Shown piece after piece: positions 1 through 5,027 of a DNA stretch of 5,028 nt. Source of the stretch: Chitinispirillaceae bacterium (GTDB taxonomy: Bacteria > Fibrobacterota > Chitinivibrionia > Chitinivibrionales > Chitinispirillaceae); assembly GCA_016926315.1 (NCBI GenBank), contig JAFGOU010000585.1, forward strand, positions 1 through 5,028, read 5' to 3'. The position numbers were made by a program, and so were the translations under genes. Each line of letters begins with the position of its first letter. Position 1 is the stretch's first letter. The notes under the pieces are model-generated. The model made no database searches. It was not told the DNA's origin and was given only the letters and a program-made list of their open reading frames with translations.

Positions 1-370
1 GGTCGCCGGCGGGAAGAACGAACGGGAACGCCGCTGCGGGGCCGCTTGCCGCGCCGAAGGGATGTGCCGCCTGGTATAACCTGCCGGCATGGTCTCGTTC
101 CTGAATGGACGACTGCGTAGCGAAGTCGTGGTCAAGGCAGTCGGCCACCTCTTTTTTTGTCAGGTATACTTTCAGGGTGGCGCCGTCAAAATCTTCAAGG
201 GCCAGGGGAGAGATCAGCGCGCTTTTGGCCTTTTGACGGCTGTCCAGATCAATGGCCAGGTACCTGACAATCCAGGAACGGTCGTCGAAATAAAGATCAT
301 CGACCTTGCCCAGAATGCCGTCTACGGCGCCGATAGGCATTCGGCACAGATCATCGCTTTTTCGTATCAT
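1..370 (-). CDS. PRC-barrel domain protein (3' end cut by window edge)
   Basis: The first 123 residues are visible; the frame is still open at base 1. Residues 5-75 fit the PRC-barrel pattern: G18-I-L-G-K-V-D-D-L-Y-F-D-D30, then W33-x-V-R-Y-L-A-I-D41 and a strand around L52-I-S-P. The region after it (TKKEVADCLDHDF, 72-83, then a charged stretch) resembles the linker seen in stand-alone bacterial PRC-barrel proteins, some of which carry a second barrel, so the missing part could hold one. PRC-barrels are small beta-barrels found in RimM, in photosynthetic reaction centre H subunits and in many uncharacterised stress-associated proteins; the exact role here is unknown. No signal peptide is seen, so it is probably cytoplasmic. 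The ATG lies 20 nt after the stop of the lipoprotein gene with no clear Shine-Dalgarno, which suggests translational coupling in one operon. The start was chosen because the following residues align with the usual N-terminus of the family; an ATG at codon 11 is less likely. Confidence 0.8.
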   Translation of the reverse strand, partial: MIRKSDDLCRMPIGAVDGILGKVDDLYFDDRSWIVRYLAIDLDSRQKAKSALISPLALEDFDGATLKVYLTKKEVADCLDHDFATQSSIQERDHAGRLYQAAHPFGAASGPAAAFPFVLPAGD

Positions 371-390
371 TGGTCTGCGGGGCTGCAGGG

Positions 391-924
391 TTAATAAACG
401 GTTGCCACAAATTCACTGCGGCGGTTCTGCTGATGACAGCCATCATCACTGCATCCAAACGAAGCCAGCCGTTCTTTTCCAAAAGAAGTGGTCTGGACCC
501 TGCTTTCTTCAATACCATAGGTGACGAGCCAGCTCTTTGCCGCCCGGGCTCGCTGCTCCCCGAGGGCCATGTTATAGTCCGACGAACCGCGTTCGTCGCA
601 GTGGCCCTCGATGGTGATGATCACCTTTGACCGTTCAAGGAGCAGGCGGCCGATGATCGTCAACCGTTCGATGGCGTCAGGCCGGAGATCCGACCGGTCA
701 TAATCGAAATAGATGTTTCTGAGCGCATCGCGGAGAAGCCCGGCGATGATCGCGCTGCTGTCAACGGGGGGGGGGATGACGGGCTCGGGGATCGGCTCCG
801 GTTCGGGTTCCTCAACCGGCAGCGTCGCCACCTGGGTGACTTTTTTCGAACATCCGGAAAATGGAACGATCATGCCGGCCGCGAGCGCTATGATGACTAT
901 GGGGAAAATTCGCAGGTGTTTCAT
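391..924 (-). CDS. pal: Pal-type peptidoglycan-associated OmpA-family lipoprotein
   Basis: 177 aa. Residues 1-24 form a lipoprotein signal (positively charged start, hydrophobic core, lipobox F-S-G-C) with the lipidated cysteine at C25. A Pro/Glu linker follows (about 31-57), then an OmpA-like peptidoglycan-binding domain (about 60-177). The domain has I71-Y-F-D-Y-D as first strand, E106-G-H-C-D-E-R-G113, N118-M-A-L-G-E-Q-R125-A, and a C-terminal N-R-R-S-E-F. D110 and R125 match the OmpA/Pal pair that grips diaminopimelate. C158 and C163 flank the last loop and could form a disulfide. The protein should sit in the outer membrane and tie it to peptidoglycan. Classical pal lies in a tol cluster; none is seen here, so this may be a paralogue rather than the housekeeping Pal. 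A longer frame starts at 1020, but the ATG at 924 has a good ribosome site and begins the signal peptide exactly. The linker contains a C10 tract. A PRC-barrel gene follows 20 nt downstream. Confidence 0.9.
   Translation of the reverse strand: MKHLRIFPIVIIALAAGMIVPFSGCSKKVTQVATLPVEEPEPEPIPEPVIPPPVDSSAIIAGLLRDALRNIYFDYDRSDLRPDAIERLTIIGRLLLERSKVIITIEGHCDERGSSDYNMALGEQRARAAKSWLVTYGIEESRVQTTSFGKERLASFGCSDDGCHQQNRRSEFVATVY
766..775 (-). repeat. C10 homopolymer in lipoprotein linker
   Basis: Ten consecutive C residues on the coding strand (G on the plus strand) span the last base of the I50 codon and the three proline codons P51-P53, just before the OmpA domain. A gain or loss of one base would shift frame ahead of the peptidoglycan-binding domain. 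Confidence 0.9.
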
Positions 925-929
925 ACAGA

Positions 930-936
930 CTCCTTT
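930..936 (-). promoter_or_regulatory. Ribosome binding site of the Pal-type gene
   Basis: AAAGGAG sits 5 nt before the ATG at 924. It decides the start against the longer in-frame ATG at 1020, whose extra 32 residues would place the signal peptide inside the protein. Confidence 0.85.
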
Positions 937-1085
937 CAGGGACAATAAAATTCTTCGCCGATCGTCGAGGATCGCAGACCAAAACAGGTTCAGGAATACC
1001 ACCGGAAAAAATGAAACCATGCCGGAATTTCTTGGAACGGCAGTCCCGTCGGACGCTCATTACTTTTTGATGCCGGCATGGGTCG

Positions 1086-1107
1086 CCATCTTTTTCGCGG
1101 AAGATGG
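1086..1107 (-). other. Stem-loop just after the small secreted protein gene
   Basis: A 7-bp perfect stem (CCATCTT with AAGATGG) with an 8-nt loop begins 3 nt after the stop codon. A perfect palindrome, ATGCCGGCAT, follows at 1070-1079. On the minus-strand transcript no U-run follows, so this is not a standard intrinsic terminator. It could protect the 3' end of the upstream message, cause partial termination, or mark an RNA processing point between the two genes. Confidence 0.45.
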
Positions 1108-1110
1108 TCG

Positions 1111-1515
1111 CTATTTTTTTGTGTCCGCAGGTTTTACTTCGGGAGCCATCGGCTTTACGGCTTTTTTTTCCGGTTCCGCTGCCGGCTTGATTTCTGTTTC
1201 TTTGACAAGCGTCAGATTCGCGTCATATTTAAGCAGACGATTGCCCATGAGGATGATAACGCCTCCGTTGCCAGCAGCGACCATTTTACTGCACATCGCG
1301 CCGTGCATGTAATCCATTTTCATCAGGCCGGGTGCCGACCGGGCATCGCCATCTTTTTTTGCCGCCGCCGTTTTTACTTCCGGAGCTGCCTGGGTTTTTG
1401 TTGCGGTTGCAACCTGGGTTGTCGCGCCCTGGGCCGAAGATTTCTCTTCCGCATAGAGCGTTGAAGCGAACAGCAGGGCAAGGGAACAGGACACGATACT
1501 TTTAAGAGGAACCAT
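1111..1515 (-). CDS. Small secreted Ala/Lys-rich protein with Met/His/Cys patch, function unknown
   Basis: 134 aa. An N-terminal signal peptide (K5, hydrophobic 7-18, probable signal peptidase I cut after L-Y-A22) predicts export to the periplasm. Residues 23-62 are Ala/Thr/Lys-rich and look disordered. Residues 65-78 hold five Met, one His and one Cys (M65, M67, M70, H71, M74, C75, M78). A compact core follows (about 83-110: GNGGVIILMGNRLLKYDANL and a second strand), which reads like two or three beta strands, as in a single propeller-type blade. The tail (111-134) is again Ala/Pro/Lys-rich. I do not recognise a named family; the core resembles short uncharacterised secreted proteins of deltaproteobacteria, from memory only. 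AAGGAG 6 nt before the ATG supports the start. The gene has its own sigma-54 promoter and lies directly after an NtrC-type regulator, so it is the prime candidate target of that system. Metal binding by the Met/His/Cys patch is a guess. Confidence 0.8.
   Translation of the reverse strand: MVPLKSIVSCSLALLFASTLYAEEKSSAQGATTQVATATKTQAAPEVKTAAAKKDGDARSAPGLMKMDYMHGAMCSKMVAAGNGGVIILMGNRLLKYDANLTLVKETEIKPAAEPEKKAVKPMAPEVKPADTKK
1114..1146 (-). repeat. Second copy of a 33-nt in-frame direct repeat
   Basis: This copy matches 1354-1386 at 27 of 33 positions and lies 240 nt (80 codons) away in the same reading frame. It encodes APEVKPADTKK, the very C-terminus of the small secreted protein. Both copies end in seven A on the coding strand. 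Confidence 0.7.
1354..1386 (-). repeat. First copy of a 33-nt in-frame direct repeat
   Basis: Encodes APEVKTAAAKK (residues 44-54), just before the Met/His/Cys patch. With the copy at 1114-1146 it brackets the conserved-looking core of the protein. Confidence 0.7.
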
Positions 1516-1521
1516 ACGTTA

Positions 1522-1527
1522 CTCCTT
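1522..1527 (-). promoter_or_regulatory. Ribosome binding site of the small secreted protein
   Basis: AAGGAG lies 6 nt before the ATG at 1515, in the 5' leader that would run from the predicted sigma-54 start at about 1562. Confidence 0.85.
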
Positions 1528-1540
1528 GATAAGGTGAAAC

Positions 1541-1571
1541 GGTTGTTGACCAAACAGTCATGGTAACAACC
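1541..1571. promoter_or_regulatory. Inverted repeat across the predicted transcription start
   Basis: GGTTGTT (1541-1547) and AACAACC (1565-1571) are perfect 7-bp arms. ACC/GGT next to the arms extends the match with one unpaired G. The repeat runs from about -9 to +22 relative to the sigma-54 start predicted at 1562, so only part would be transcribed. That favours a DNA operator over an RNA hairpin. No protein can be named for it. Confidence 0.4.
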
Positions 1572-1572
1572 T

Positions 1573-1588
1573 TGCAACCATCGTGCCA
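1573..1588 (-). promoter_or_regulatory. Sigma-54 (RpoN) -24/-12 promoter
   Basis: The minus strand reads TGGCACGATGGTTGCA, which matches the RpoN consensus TGGCACG-N4-TTGCA at every defined base, with the invariant GG and GC separated by exactly 10 nt. The start site is predicted near 1562, giving a leader of about 47 nt before the ATG at 1515. Such promoters need an AAA+ activator, and an NtrC-type activator gene ends 116 bp upstream. A 7-bp A-tract at 1613-1619 (about -51 to -57) lies between promoter and activator sites and could help bend the DNA. Confidence 0.93.
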
Positions 1589-1664
1589 TGATCGACAGGC
1601 CGGCGGAGCAGGAAAAAAACGTGGCTGTAGAGTAAGGCGGGCCGCTTCAGGTTCCGGAAAGGGT

Positions 1665-1696
1665 GGGACATTTGTCCCGCATGAGGACATTTGTCC
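1665..1696. promoter_or_regulatory. Two identical dyads, candidate upstream activator sites
   Basis: The perfect 12-bp dyad GGACAAATGTCC (minus strand) occurs twice, at 1666-1677 (extended to 14 bp, 1665-1678) and at 1685-1696. The centres are 19 bp apart, roughly two helical turns. They lie about 110 and 129 bp upstream of the predicted sigma-54 start, the normal range for enhancer sites of NtrC-family activators. The adjacent response regulator is the obvious candidate binder, though this is inference. Confidence 0.75.
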
Positions 1697-1703
1697 GGTC
1701 GGC

Positions 1704-3143
1704 TCAACTGTCAGACGGGAGATCGCCGGATCCGTCGCCTTTAGCCCTTGTCAGTCTTTTGTTGAGTGCCGAACGGGTCATGCCGAGAAAGCTGGCAGCC
1801 ATGGTCTGATTACCGTTGGAGCGTTGAAGAGCCTCCTCAATGAGCATCTGTTCCGCCTCCTTTAGCGAAGGGAGCGATGACAGCCGTGAAAGAGCCTCCC
1901 GCGAGAAATCACCGGGAGGATGCTGCTGCGAGGAGAAGGCAAGATTTTTCTGCAGCCGGTCGAAAAAATAGGTCTCGTCAAGCGCCGGCCCGGCGCAGAC
2001 GCTGACCGCGTCAAAAATCATGTTGCGCAGCTCCCTGACGTTGCCGGGAAAGGGGTGACTTTCAAGCGCTGGATACACCGATGCCGGTACGCTGGGCGGG
2101 TTTTTTCCAAGCTGCTGCGCTGCCACTTCGACGAAACAATCGATCAAAAGCGGCAGGTCGTTACGACGGGCGCGGAGCGGGGGAAGCTCGATGTTGTGGG
2201 CCTCCAGCCGGTAATAGAGGTCAGACCTGAATCGGCCCTCCTTCTGGAGTGACGCAAGGTCGCAGTTGGTTGCGACCACAAACCGCGCATCGGTAATGCG
2301 CTGGGTGTCGGAGCCCATGGCATAGTAGGTCCGCTCCTCGAGGAGCCGGAGCAGTTTGACCTGCGTTTCGAGGGCGAGGTCTCCTATTTCATCTAGAAAC
2401 ATCGTGCCGCCTGCAGCCTTGGCCACGAGCCCTTCCCGTCTGCCATCGGCGCTGGTAAAAGCTCCCCGTTCGTGGCCGAACAACGTGTCGCAGAACAGGG
2501 CGTCGCCGAGGCCCGAAGCATTCACCGATACGAATTCACCCTTCCGTCCGCTGGCACGGTGGATTGCCTGCGCGACAAGCTCCTTGCCCGTGCCGGTCTC
2601 TCCCTTTACCAGGACCGGCATCCGGGTCTGGGCGATCGCCTCGATGTACTGAAATATGGCGATCATGCTGCGGTCGCGGGTCACGATCGGTTCGAAGGTC
2701 TCCGGGTGTTCGAGCTGGTTGCGCAGAAGGTGGTCGCGGAGGGATATGTTTTCGTGGTTGAGTTCTACCATGTCAATCGCTCGGCGAACCGTCGTCACCA
2801 GCCGGTCCTTTTCAACCGGTTTGACAAGGTAGTCGAAGGCGCCCTGGCGCATGCAGGCGACGGCGGTCTCAACGTCGGTCACGGCGGTTACCATGATTAC
2901 CTGCGAATGAGGCGCGGTCCGTTTCAGTTCCGGCAGCAGGGCGGTGCCTGAAAGGCCGGGCATGAGGATGTCGAGCATGATCGCGCCGAATTCACGTTCC
3001 GCTGCCAGTGCGACGACCTCCCTGCTGTTTGAACAGACGGTAACGTCGAATCCCGCCACGCGCAGGGTAATGGCCGCACTCTGCAGGAATTGGACCTCAT
3101 CGTCCACTAAAAGCACCGGATAGGATGACGCTCGAGCTATCAT
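1704..3143 (-). CDS. NtrC-family sigma-54-dependent response regulator
   Basis: 479 aa, normal length for the family. Receiver domain 8-122: acidic pair D14/D15, phosphoacceptor D58 in LDILMPG, T86, K108. Sigma-54 AAA+ domain about 152-390: Walker A G181-ETGTGKE, intact GAFTSA loop 227-232 that contacts sigma-54, Walker B F249-L-D-E252, and the R304-F-R-S-D-L-Y-Y-R312 segment with the arginine-finger region. C-terminal Fis-type helix-turn-helix about 427-466 (GNQTMAASFLGMTRSALNKR). Every residue needed for phosphorylation, ATP hydrolysis and sigma-54 activation is present, so it should activate RpoN promoters. The frame extends upstream to an ATG at 3260, inside the kinase gene. The ATG at 3143 is chosen because it puts the receiver at the N-terminus and lies 19 nt after the kinase stop, though its Shine-Dalgarno (GCGAG) is weak. 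Partner: the kinase immediately upstream. Likely target: the sigma-54 promoter downstream. Subfamily (AtoC/ZraR/HydG-like) cannot be fixed from sequence alone. Confidence 0.95.
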   Translation of the reverse strand: MIARASSYPVLLVDDEVQFLQSAAITLRVAGFDVTVCSNSREVVALAAEREFGAIMLDILMPGLSGTALLPELKRTAPHSQVIMVTAVTDVETAVACMRQGAFDYLVKPVEKDRLVTTVRRAIDMVELNHENISLRDHLLRNQLEHPETFEPIVTRDRSMIAIFQYIEAIAQTRMPVLVKGETGTGKELVAQAIHRASGRKGEFVSVNASGLGDALFCDTLFGHERGAFTSADGRREGLVAKAAGGTMFLDEIGDLALETQVKLLRLLEERTYYAMGSDTQRITDARFVVATNCDLASLQKEGRFRSDLYYRLEAHNIELPPLRARRNDLPLLIDCFVEVAAQQLGKNPPSVPASVYPALESHPFPGNVRELRNMIFDAVSVCAGPALDETYFFDRLQKNLAFSSQQHPPGDFSREALSRLSSLPSLKEAEQMLIEEALQRSNGNQTMAASFLGMTRSALNKRLTRAKGDGSGDLPSDS

Positions 3144-3162
3144 GTATATCTCGCTTTCCCGA

Positions 3163-4764
3163 TTATGATGTCGGCAACATGATGGTCGCCGTCGTGCCTT
3201 TGCCGATGACCGAACTGAATTTAAGCTCGCCTCCATGGTCCTTGATAATGGAATAGGCAATGGCGAGTCCGAGTCCGGTTCCTCCGGAGTCCCGCTTGGT
3301 CGTATAGAACGGGCTGACGATATTTTTCATGTTTTCCGGGCTGATCCCTGTCCCCCGGTCAATCACGGCGATCAGTATGCTGCGTGAAGATGCCTGGTAG
3401 TCGACCGTAATGACGATCGGTTTCTCCGGATCAACGGTTGCTTCACACGCATTGGCGATAAGGTTGATCAGCACCTGTTCCAGCCGCTGGAAATTACCCC
3501 TTAGCGCCGGGATCTCGCCCCGCACCTCAACGGAAAAGTGGGCTGTCGCTTTTTTGATCATGGTGCCGGCAATGAGCCTGGCCGCCTCGATGACCTTGAT
3601 GACCTCGACATGCTCCCTGAAGTCGCCGGAATCCTGCCGCGCAAAATCCTTGAGCGAGTCCACGATATGTTTGATCCGGCGGGCGCCGTCGGTAATGCCC
3701 TGCAGGAGAAAGGGAATATCCGTTTTCATCTCCGTATAGGGAATGCCTGCAAGGGAAAAATCGGGCCGGTCATGGGTGTAACGGTCAAGAACCGGAGCAA
3801 TGTCCTTCCATAACTCAGAAAGGTTCTGGCTGTTCAGGATGATGAAATTATTGGGGTTGTTGATTTCGTGCGCTATGCCGGCGGCCAGAATACCGAGCGT
3901 GGCCATTTTATCGGTCTGGATGAGCCTCCGCCGCTCAAGCGCCGCGAATTTTTCGGCCTTTTTACGTTCGGAGATATCGCTTCCCACGCAGAGATATTCC
4001 GTCACGATGCCGCGCTCGTCAGCCATTGGACGGATGGTCCACGCGATCCAGAGATACCGTCCGCTGCTGGTCCGGTGTTCAAGCTCGCCGTAGGTCCCGT
4101 GTGTCATGAGTTCGATGATGGTTTTTTCCGGCATGTCGGGATCGAGCGGCTTTCCAATGGTTTCGGTCACCGGAATGCCGATGACCTGTTCCGGAGCATA
4201 TCCGAACAGCTTTTGAGCGTATTCGTTGAAAAACAGTACGATGCCGCGGCCATCAAGGCGGATGATGGCGCTGTTGGCGTTTTCAATGAGTTCCCGGTAT
4301 TGTTCGGCCGTCTGCCGGGCCGTGGCAATCGACAGTTCGATGTGTTCAAGCAGGGTATTGAAACTGCCGGTCAGGCGGCCGATTTCGTCATCGCTCCGGA
4401 GGGTGATCCGTTCGGCGAAACTTTTTTCCCCGCTGGCGATTTCTCCGGAAAGAGCGACCAGCCGGTTGAGCGGCCCGATGATGAGCCGGGACAATAGAAA
4501 GATCGCCAGCGCGCAGACAAACAGCAGGACCAGCGAATACACGATCCGTTCGCGGATGATGGTATGGGAGTCGGATCTGATTTGATCGATACGTGAGTCC
4601 ACAAGCGTGTTGATGTCGCTGCCCTTTTCGCGGAGATCGAGGAGCGTGTTGATGTCTCGGGTTCTTTTTTCAACATGCTGGTGGATTGAAATGCCGAGCA
4701 GGGTAATCGATGCGAGCAGCACGAAAAGAGTGGTAAAAAGGGGTAGTTTGAAACGAAGGCTCAT
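3163..4764 (-). CDS. Membrane sensor histidine kinase (HAMP-PAS-HisKA-HATPase)
   Basis: 533 aa. TM1 about 7-27, a short periplasmic segment about 28-74, TM2 about 75-95, HAMP about 96-148, PAS with PAC motif about 152-268, then the kinase core. H-box A297-x-H299-E-I-N-N-P gives H299 as phosphorylation site. N-box N434-L-I-A-N438-A-C-E-A, G1 D469-R-G-T-G-I, F-box S-P-F486-Y-T-T-K and G2 G494-G-T-G-L-G-L are all intact, so it should be an active NtrB/ZraS-like kinase. The response regulator follows after 19 nt, so the two form a cognate pair in one operon. The periplasmic part is only about 47 residues and is mostly charged helix with an internal 13-residue repeat, so a large ligand-binding fold is excluded; sensing may use the membrane or the PAS domain. 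The ATG at 4764 is the first in frame and starts directly before TM1; its Shine-Dalgarno is poor (GGGAA, about 10 nt upstream). The signal cannot be deduced. Confidence 0.95.
   Translation of the reverse strand: MSLRFKLPLFTTLFVLLASITLLGISIHQHVEKRTRDINTLLDLREKGSDINTLVDSRIDQIRSDSHTIIRERIVYSLVLLFVCALAIFLLSRLIIGPLNRLVALSGEIASGEKSFAERITLRSDDEIGRLTGSFNTLLEHIELSIATARQTAEQYRELIENANSAIIRLDGRGIVLFFNEYAQKLFGYAPEQVIGIPVTETIGKPLDPDMPEKTIIELMTHGTYGELEHRTSSGRYLWIAWTIRPMADERGIVTEYLCVGSDISERKKAEKFAALERRRLIQTDKMATLGILAAGIAHEINNPNNFIILNSQNLSELWKDIAPVLDRYTHDRPDFSLAGIPYTEMKTDIPFLLQGITDGARRIKHIVDSLKDFARQDSGDFREHVEVIKVIEAARLIAGTMIKKATAHFSVEVRGEIPALRGNFQRLEQVLINLIANACEATVDPEKPIVITVDYQASSRSILIAVIDRGTGISPENMKNIVSPFYTTKRDSGGTGLGLAIAYSIIKDHGGELKFSSVIGKGTTATIMLPTS
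4604..4656 (-). repeat. In-frame 14-nt repeat in the kinase periplasmic segment
   Basis: GACATCAACACGCT occurs at 4643-4656 and 4604-4617, exactly 39 nt (13 codons) apart. It encodes DINTLLD (37-43) and DINTLVD (50-56), suggesting a duplicated helical unit between the two membrane segments. Confidence 0.75.
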
Positions 4765-5027
4765 GGAGTGTCGGTTCCCGGTATCGGATTTACTACATCG
4801 CCGGTGCGCTGAAAAATGAAAGACAGTATCCTTTCCCGTGCATTCTTCTGGTGACGCTGTATGAAAAAATAGCTAACCAATCCAGCCGGGACAACTGTTT
4901 TCGGGTATAGGGGGGTGAGGATCCCCCCTGAAAACATTTTTTTCAGCGCTGCGGAGTGAAAATTTTTCGCACCTAAGGGCGCAGCGCTGTGCCTTTGATT
5001 TTCCCCTGTTTGTTCATTACCTCTGGA
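4761..5027 (-). CDS. Open frame running in from the right edge, doubtful
   Basis: An 88-codon frame without stops enters from the right edge and ends in TGA overlapping the kinase start as ATGA. That arrangement is typical of coupled genes, which is the only argument in favour. Against it: no domain or signal is recognisable, the frame reads through both large inverted repeats at 4896-4989, and it uses AGA, AGG, ATA, CTA and TTA codons that look unlike the neighbouring genes. It is most likely a chance open frame, or the tail of something acquired. The first visible ATG in it is at 4937. Confidence 0.2.
   Translation of the reverse strand, partial: SRGNEQTGENQRHSAAPLGAKNFHSAALKKMFSGGILTPLYPKTVVPAGLVSYFFIQRHQKNARERILSFIFQRTGDVVNPIPGTDTP
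4896..4943 (+). terminator. Rho-independent terminator pointing in the plus direction
   Basis: Outer stem TGTTTTC (4896-4902) with GAAAACA (4930-4936), inner stem AGGGGGG (4909-4915) with CCCCCCT (4923-4929), a 6-nt bulge on the left side and a 7-nt loop, followed by seven T at 4937-4943. On the minus strand no T-run follows, so it acts in the plus direction. No plus-strand gene is visible before it. It may end an unseen plus-strand RNA, limit antisense transcription, or belong to a repeated element. Confidence 0.7.
4944..4989. repeat. Perfect 10-bp inverted repeat built on CAGCGCTG palindromes
   Basis: CAGCGCTGCG (4944-4953) and CGCAGCGCTG (4980-4989) are exact inverse copies, 26 bp apart. 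Each contains the self-complementary 8-mer CAGCGCTG. The interior has a further AT-rich partial dyad (GTGAAAATTTTTCGCAC). It starts at the base after the terminator T-run. It could be a REP-like repeat, a mobile element end or a protein site; a single copy in this window does not decide. Confidence 0.65.

Noticed and set aside
89..394. A 101-codon plus-strand frame
   Set aside because: It is antisense to the PRC-barrel gene, which has a clear family motif on the minus strand.
925..1020. N-terminal extension of the lipoprotein to the ATG at 1020
   Set aside because: It would bury the lipoprotein signal peptide, while AAAGGAG stands at the proper distance before the ATG at 924.
1086..1120. Plus-strand terminator (stem-loop followed by T7 at 1114-1120)
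   Set aside because: No plus-strand gene precedes it, and the T-run is explained by lysine codons at the end of the minus-strand gene.
713..1312. A 199-codon plus-strand open frame with a Gly/Ser-rich start
   Set aside because: It runs antisense to the Pal-type gene and part of the small secreted protein; both have ribosome sites, signal peptides and family motifs on the minus strand.
3144..3260. N-terminal extension of the response regulator to the ATG at 3260
   Set aside because: It would overlap the kinase gene by about 100 bp and add 39 residues unlike any receiver domain; the ATG at 3143 fits the family.
3868..4497. A 209-codon plus-strand open frame
   Set aside because: It is wholly antisense to the kinase gene, whose HAMP, PAS and linker motifs are clear on the minus strand. 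The plus-strand protein has no recognisable domain.
4816..4854. 12-codon plus-strand frame ahead of the terminator
   Set aside because: No ribosome site and far too short to support; it does not explain the terminator.
4765..4890. Sigma-70 or sigma-54 promoter for the kinase-regulator operon
   Set aside because: Several partial hexamers such as GATACT were tried, but none had a matching -35 at 16-18 bp, and no GG-N10-GC site exists there. The promoter was not identified.
4973..5017. 14-codon leader-like frame on the minus strand (MNKQGKIKGTALRP)
   Set aside because: The AGAGG before it is only about 2 nt from the ATG, the peptide has no run of regulatory codons, and no attenuator pair pointing to the kinase is present.
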